A program made the translations under genes and the position numbers. The notes under the pieces were generated by a model. That model was not told the DNA's origin. It searched no databases and saw only the letters and a list, made by a program, of their open reading frames with translations. 64,000 nt of DNA from SIAQ01 sp964484265 (GTDB lineage Bacteria; Planctomycetota; Planctomycetia; Gemmatales; Gemmataceae): NCBI GenBank assembly GCA_964484265.1, contig CAZAFH010000012.1, forward strand, positions 1 through 64,000, in the 5' to 3' direction. Positions 59,738 through 64,000 of the stretch are shown piece after piece; position 1 is the stretch's first letter; every line of letters begins with the position of its first letter.

Positions 59738-62425
59738 TCAATGGATCACGATCGCGTCGCGGGTGCTGGTCCAGAAATCGCCGCCGAGTGCCTGATCGAA
59801 GTAGCCTTCGATGACGTAGTTGGCGACGCTCGCCCCTGGGGGGTTCGACGGAAACGCTGTCGTGAAGTTGGCGAGGACGACCTGGTGCACGTTTCCTTCG
59901 CCGGTCGATGTCTTGTGCAGCGGCGGGCCGATTTTCGCGACGACGCCCTTGCGTTTGTTGCCCGGAGCGGTGACGAACACGTTCAGGTTTTCGCCCTGAA
60001 GGTTGACGTCGTTGCCGACGGAAACGACGGCCAATTCCATCGAATCCGTGCCCTTGGTATAGATGGCCAACCCGCCTTCGGACAACCATCGGCCCTTCAC
60101 GCCCTTGTCAACGAACGTGTGCGGCTTTCGTCCATCGGTGCCCACGGCCTCGGCGTCGGCGAGACGAAGCGACGCCCAGGTCTGGTTTCCAACGGTTCCA
60201 TCGACCTGAAGCCCTTCCTGTCGCTGATATGCGAGCACTGCCTTCAGCGTCGCGGGCCCGAAGTTGCCGTCTTCTTTCAGTTTAGGCGACGGTCTCAGGC
60301 GGCGGTTCAAGCGAGTCTGCAGATACTCCACCCAGCCATCCGGACTCTCGTCGCCCTGGCGGAGCGTCGGCTGCTTCTCTTCGACCGGCGGCTTGAACTC
60401 CGGTTCAACCTCCGGCGGCACGGGCGGAACTGGGGGAACGGGAGGCACCGGCGGGATTGGCGGGATTGGCGGTTGCGGCCCAGGCCCCGGAGCAGGTCCT
60501 GGCCCTGGACCCGGACCTTGACCGCCGCCCGAAAGCGTGAACGCGACGGGCACGTTCTCGTCGCCCTGCCCGATCTGCTCGAGTGCCTGGAATCCCGCCG
60601 TCTGCGGGTTGAGCGTACTCCCGGCCGTGTTCTTTTGGCCCACGGGGTTGTCCCACTCCAGCCGCCAGACGGCGGCGAGCGGATCGCCGACCTGGTAGGT
60701 CACGTTGCCCTTACAGCCCTGGTCCTTGGGGTCGTTGTCGTTGGGCGTATGCACGAAAACGAAGGATGTGTTGCCGCCCGGCGGAATGGACGCGGCTGGG
60801 TTCGTCATGAAGTCGCCGCGCTCGTTCTGTTGGTCGGTCAGCGTGAGGACCGATTTGGAGTTGTTCGTGATCGTGATGAGGCAGTTCGCGTTCACGGCTG
60901 GCGTTGGCGTCGGGGCAGGTCCAGGTCCGGGGCCTGGACCGGGGCCAGGTCCGGGTCCGGGTCCTGGGCCAGGTCCACCTACGGGACTCAGTGTGAACAG
61001 GAAGACGGCATCGGGGCCTTGGCCGAACGACGCGCCGCCCTGGAATTGATCTTTGTTGGGGCCGGAGACGGGAGCTTCGGCACTGTTATCGCCGACGCGC
61101 GGATTGTCGAAGTGCATCGTCCAGGCGGTTTTCTGTTCGTCGATGAAATAGCGAACCTTGAACTCGACGCCTGCGAAGTGCATGCCGAGCGTTGACTTAT
61201 TCACGGCGACGAATTCTTCCTTGCCCGGCGGAATTTGCGTGGGCGGCGGCGATTTGAATTCGCCCGAGTGCGGCTTCTCGCTCAGGCTCGACGGGTCCAA
61301 CGTCAAGGTGTGTTGGGTGTTGTTGGTCACCTTGCAATTCGCGCTCAACGGTCCGAAGAGATCCTTGACGATCGGAATGATGTCGCCCGGTCCGATGAAC
61401 GCCTGCACGTTGTCGCCCAGCGGCGCCGGCGCGAAGCTTTGCTCCGTTTGAACCTCCGGAGATTCTTGCTCCGTGGGTTCCGGTTGCGCGAACGGATCGA
61501 TCAACTGTCCATCGCCTGGAGTGTCGGCGAATGTTTCGGATGGTTGATTCGATTGATGGGCGAGCAGTTGTTCGAGGTAGTCCACCCATTCGCCAGCCAG
61601 GGGGTAATCCTGATTGTCGAGGCTCGACTGAATCATGCTGAAGGCCGACTGAAGCTGCTCGGAATCGGGGCTTTGGTTCATCAGCGCCTGTTTGAAGGGC
61701 GCGAGCAGACTCTTGACGCGGTCCATGAGCCTTCCGGTTTCCACTTGAGCGTCGAGTTCCTGGAAGAGATCGTGATTCGCTGGCGGCGCTTGGCCCTCGT
61801 CCGGCGTTGGAGTTTCGTACGAATATTCCCCATCGGCGGGGTAAGTGGGCTGAGCGTCAGGATCGCCATTATCGGGCTGGGCGTATTCGGAGTTCCCGTA
61901 TTCCGGTGGAACCGTTTCGAATTCGGGAATCTCAGGAGCGGGAACGGCGGGGGCGCCTAGCATCGATTCCATCAGGTCGAGAGCTTCGGAGGCCTTGGTA
62001 AACTGTTGCTGGGCGATGCTCGTCCGCACCATGCCGAAGAGCATCTGCAACTGCGGCGCGTCGGGACCGCCGGCGGCGACGGCGTGGCGATAGGGATTGG
62101 CGAGAGCCTGGAGACGCCCCATGATCTGCGACTTGATCGCTGCCGTCTCCGCTTGCTGCTCTGCTGTACGAGCGCGTTCCATGGCGAGTTCGGCCTGGTG
62201 CTCGGCGAATTCGGCGCGCGCCTCGGCGGCAGCTGTCTGCCGTTCCAATGCCGCCATCTCGGCCGCCAGTTCGGCGGATTCGCTTTCGTCGGTTTCGGTT
62301 TCGTGTTCCTGCTCGCCGTCGGGCCTGTCAACCACGCGGCGCGGCTTGAGGACGATCCTCGGCCGAACCAGGGGCTTATCAATCCCGACGACGTTCTTCC
62401 AGAAATTCCTGAATATCATGCTCAT
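59738..62425 (-). CDS. multi-domain protein: coiled coil, helical repeats, two aegerolysin-like domains, peptidoglycan-binding domain
   Basis: An 895-residue protein without a clear signal peptide. Residues about 45-105 are a Glu/Ala coiled coil. Two related helical blocks follow (about 103-155 and 232-290). Two beta domains (about 360-480 and 515-640) share the pattern of conserved N/T near the start, xPPG, and a WxxxxDNP or WxLEWDNP box near the end, which resembles the aegerolysin/ET79 fold; I regard this as a resemblance, not proof. Long Gly-Pro and Pro-rich linkers separate the domains. A peptidoglycan-binding domain (about 695-760; LKEDGNFGPATLKAVLAYQ) and a beta C-terminal domain follow. 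It is the third gene of the toxin-like unit. Confidence 0.7.
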   Translation of the reverse strand: MSMIFRNFWKNVVGIDKPLVRPRIVLKPRRVVDRPDGEQEHETETDESESAELAAEMAALERQTAAAEARAEFAEHQAELAMERARTAEQQAETAAIKSQIMGRLQALANPYRHAVAAGGPDAPQLQMLFGMVRTSIAQQQFTKASEALDLMESMLGAPAVPAPEIPEFETVPPEYGNSEYAQPDNGDPDAQPTYPADGEYSYETPTPDEGQAPPANHDLFQELDAQVETGRLMDRVKSLLAPFKQALMNQSPDSEQLQSAFSMIQSSLDNQDYPLAGEWVDYLEQLLAHQSNQPSETFADTPGDGQLIDPFAQPEPTEQESPEVQTEQSFAPAPLGDNVQAFIGPGDIIPIVKDLFGPLSANCKVTNNTQHTLTLDPSSLSEKPHSGEFKSPPPTQIPPGKEEFVAVNKSTLGMHFAGVEFKVRYFIDEQKTAWTMHFDNPRVGDNSAEAPVSGPNKDQFQGGASFGQGPDAVFLFTLSPVGGPGPGPGPGPGPGPGPGPGPAPTPTPAVNANCLITITNNSKSVLTLTDQQNERGDFMTNPAASIPPGGNTSFVFVHTPNDNDPKDQGCKGNVTYQVGDPLAAVWRLEWDNPVGQKNTAGSTLNPQTAGFQALEQIGQGDENVPVAFTLSGGGQGPGPGPGPAPGPGPQPPIPPIPPVPPVPPVPPVPPEVEPEFKPPVEEKQPTLRQGDESPDGWVEYLQTRLNRRLRPSPKLKEDGNFGPATLKAVLAYQRQEGLQVDGTVGNQTWASLRLADAEAVGTDGRKPHTFVDKGVKGRWLSEGGLAIYTKGTDSMELAVVSVGNDVNLQGENLNVFVTAPGNKRKGVVAKIGPPLHKTSTGEGNVHQVVLANFTTAFPSNPPGASVANYVIEGYFDQALGGDFWTSTRDAIVIH

Positions 62426-62511
62426 GGCTTATTTCTTTCAAATCAGGTCGCATCACCCTGGGAGGCAAGAATGCGAGAGTTGTTTCGTGAACGTGCCCGC
62501 GAATGGCGGAC

Positions 62512-62961
62512 TTAATCCATTTCCTTGGGTTTCATGATGAACGAGACGAGTTTGTCGGCATCGTCGTTGGTCACGCCGAGCGACAGGGTTCCCCAGGGAA
62601 GCTCGTAGTTGTAGTAAGCCGGTATGCCAGGCGGAGTGCGCGGCGAGGGCACTTCTTGCTGGAATTCGAGGCCGTACTGGTTGAAGATCGCCTGGGAATC
62701 GATGCCGATATCCTCTTTGAGGGTGGCGCTCAGCATGCCGCCGCCGCTGCCAAAGGAAGGATCGGGCACGCGCAGTTCGACGCTGTCGAAGAGGGTGCTT
62801 TCGCCGCCTTCGGGCAGTAGGTAGGAACTCAGCACGGGCGAATCTTCCTCGGGGTCGGCTTCGAGTTGCGTGCCCAGAATCTGGGCGACTTTGGCGGAGT
62901 CGAACGGCAGGCTCTGGCTGAGCTGTTCGATGAGGTCGAAGATGTTCGCTTTGGCCACCAT
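62512..62961 (-). CDS. small acidic protein, immunity candidate
   Basis: A 149-residue soluble protein that I do not recognise by family. It has an N-terminal helix (IFDLIEQLSQSL), an acidic middle, and ends with a strand-rich part (YYNYELPWGTLSLGVTNDDADKLVSF). There is no export signal. GGAG lies 6 bases upstream of the start. It begins 13 bases after the stop of the metallopeptidase-type gene, an order (toxin then immunity) typical of polymorphic toxin loci. Its role as an immunity protein is inference from position and size. Confidence 0.6.
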   Translation of the reverse strand: MVAKANIFDLIEQLSQSLPFDSAKVAQILGTQLEADPEEDSPVLSSYLLPEGGESTLFDSVELRVPDPSFGSGGGMLSATLKEDIGIDSQAIFNQYGLEFQQEVPSPRTPPGIPAYYNYELPWGTLSLGVTNDDADKLVSFIMKPKEMD

Positions 62962-62974
62962 GTTTCACTCCAGA

Positions 62975-64000
62975 TTAGTTGAATACGGTGACGCGGGTCG
63001 TGGCGGGAACCTGCGCGGTCGGATGCGCCTTGTTCCAGGCCTTGCGCGGCGCCTTGGAATAGTAGTCGATGTAGTTCTCGCCGCTGTTACTTGTCGTTTC
63101 GCTGCCCATGATCTTGGCCATTTCCTTGCGGCCCTGATCCATGCTGTACGTGCCATCGACGATTTTGTCATAGACGGCCTTGTATTCGGCGGAATGTCCG
63201 CCGGGGATATTGAGTCCCGTCTCGCCCTTCGCTTCTAATTCTTTGGCCGCCTTGCATGCGGTGATCTGGGCCTGGCCTTCGTCGAGCAAGGCGTTTTCAA
63301 CAACCTTGCGGATATAATCGAGCCCCTTTGCCAAATCGGGGCTGGGATCGCTGACCGACGGGTCGGCCGGCGCGGTGTACTCGGCGTGCCCGGTTTCGTG
63401 GGCCAATCCCATGACGATGTCTTTGGTGCTTTCGGACGGATCGATCGTGATCGTCTTGGAGGCGGAGTTGGTGTAGCTGCCTCCGCCTCGCTTGCCGACT
63501 TTGATCTTCCAACCCTTGTTCTGCAAGTCCACGATGTTGTCTTTCAGCGATTCTGATTTCAGGGACAGTTCGTTGACCTTCTTGCCAAGCTTGGTTTGCG
63601 AAAGCTTCTCGGTGACAGCCGCGGCCTTTTGCGCGAGGGCCTTGAGTTCTTTCTCCGTCATCGTGCCCTTTTTGGCACGCGGGTCCTTCTCGATGGCTTT
63701 CTGCAGTTTTTCGTTGAAGATGGTTTTTTGGCGATCGTTCAGTTTGTCGGCGCCCTTTACCTCGGCGAACTTGGCGCCGTCCGAGCCAAACGTCCTTGCG
63801 CCTTCTTCAACGTTCTTCTGTTTATTCAGCTCCTTCTTCGAAGGCGCTGGAGCACCCTGAGGATCCTCGGACTCCGCCTCATCAGAGAAGGATTGCAGCT
63901 CCTCGGACTGCTGCTCTTCGGAAGAAGGTTCCTCTGAGTAGAGTGGCTGCTCTTCCGAAGCGTTCGTTTCGTCAGGGTAGGATTGCAGCTCCTCGGACTG
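62975..64000 (-). CDS. metallopeptidase-type toxin candidate (partial, N-terminus outside the window)
   Basis: The frame is open to the window edge, so only the C-terminal 341 residues are seen. From the edge it has an acidic repeat region (SEELQSYPDE and SEELQSFSDE), a basic/helical linker, then a domain with LAHETGHAEY, an HExxH zinc-binding motif, and a later DEGQAQ that could be the third ligand of a gluzincin-type fold. Inner Met codons (such as 63661) are not evidence of a start. In position before a small acidic gene, it resembles the toxin of a polymorphic toxin system. Target and delivery route are unknown. Confidence 0.65.
   Translation of the reverse strand, partial: QSEELQSYPDETNASEEQPLYSEEPSSEEQQSEELQSFSDEAESEDPQGAPAPSKKELNKQKNVEEGARTFGSDGAKFAEVKGADKLNDRQKTIFNEKLQKAIEKDPRAKKGTMTEKELKALAQKAAAVTEKLSQTKLGKKVNELSLKSESLKDNIVDLQNKGWKIKVGKRGGGSYTNSASKTITIDPSESTKDIVMGLAHETGHAEYTAPADPSVSDPSPDLAKGLDYIRKVVENALLDEGQAQITACKAAKELEAKGETGLNIPGGHSAEYKAVYDKIVDGTYSMDQGRKEMAKIMGSETTSNSGENYIDYYSKAPRKAWNKAHPTAQVPATTRVTVFN

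Noticed and set aside
59738..62425. Gly-Pro repeats in the multi-domain gene read as a possible CRISPR or tandem array
   Set aside because: They are short codon-level repeats coding for linkers, with no spacers and no constant repeat length.

Overview
The window comes from a planctomycete, most probably of the Gemmataceae (inference from gene content; no 16S or marker phylogeny is available). The evidence is a set of families that are concentrated in that phylum: three DUF1501 proteins with twin-arginine leaders, two DUF1549/DUF1553 proteins, two large membrane-type dehydrogenase/HEAT/cytochrome c proteins, a DUF1080 protein, a secreted TIM-barrel isomerase, a GYF-like/kinase fusion with a C-terminal anchor, and zinc-ribbon proteins with repeated beta domains. 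DNA is GC-rich and coding-dense. An lpxB gene and an outer-membrane beta-barrel candidate fit a cell with an outer membrane. I saw no rRNA, tRNA, CRISPR array or transposase gene.

Layout. 1-5.4 kb: terminator of an upstream gene, a retropepsin-like protein, a cytochrome c dehydrogenase, two unknown small genes, and an altered metallophosphoesterase whose reading frame contains a palindromic repeat. 5.5-15.4 kb: DUF1501, two tandem zinc-ribbon paralogues, a coiled-coil membrane protein and a small charged membrane protein. 15.6-21.7 kb: mnmA, a DUF1549/1553 gene, a pair of CBS-domain genes behind a near-perfect sigma-54 promoter, and an SGNH hydrolase. 22-30.3 kb: an intact trypsin-like protease next to a catalytically degenerate paralogue whose PDZ domain interrupts the protease fold, a MITE-like element, a pseudo-SGNH/dehydrogenase/cytochrome fusion and a VapBC-type toxin-antitoxin pair. 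30.3-43 kb: a pteridine-reductase-like SDR, a transglutaminase-like protein with a glycerol facilitator, an ABC exporter followed by a histidine kinase and an NtrC-type regulator, an SRPBCC protein, DUF1501, a Ser/Thr kinase and a TIM-barrel isomerase. 43-59.4 kb: a DUF1080 gene broken by one stop codon, a B3 metallo-beta-lactamase/esterase fusion, an LRR protein, a DegT aminotransferase, lpxB, an outer-membrane protein, a TPR protein, a DUF1501 + DUF1549/1553 pair, an MscS channel and a HEAT lipoprotein. 59.7-64 kb (right edge, minus strand): a three-gene unit that looks like a polymorphic toxin locus, with an HExxH metallopeptidase toxin candidate running off the window, a small immunity candidate, and a large protein with two aegerolysin-like domains and a peptidoglycan-binding domain.

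How the genes work together. Much of the window encodes exported proteins, apparently for c-type cytochrome-linked oxidation and polymer breakdown in the periplasm. The kinase, two-component system and sigma-54 promoter supply regulation. The NtrC-type activator at 33.6-35 kb and the sigma-54 promoter at 19.6 kb are in the same window, but a direct link is only a hypothesis.

The intergenic DNA is unusually structured. I count at least six copies of a 120-150 bp REPIN-like palindrome. Each copy has two halves that match each other better than they match other copies. Two copies sit inside larger elements with terminal inverted repeats, one of them flanked by a possible target-site duplication. 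There are also several other hairpin families and two long inverted repeats. Start codons below were moved inward from the longest reading frame where a Shine-Dalgarno sequence, signal peptide or domain boundary supported it.
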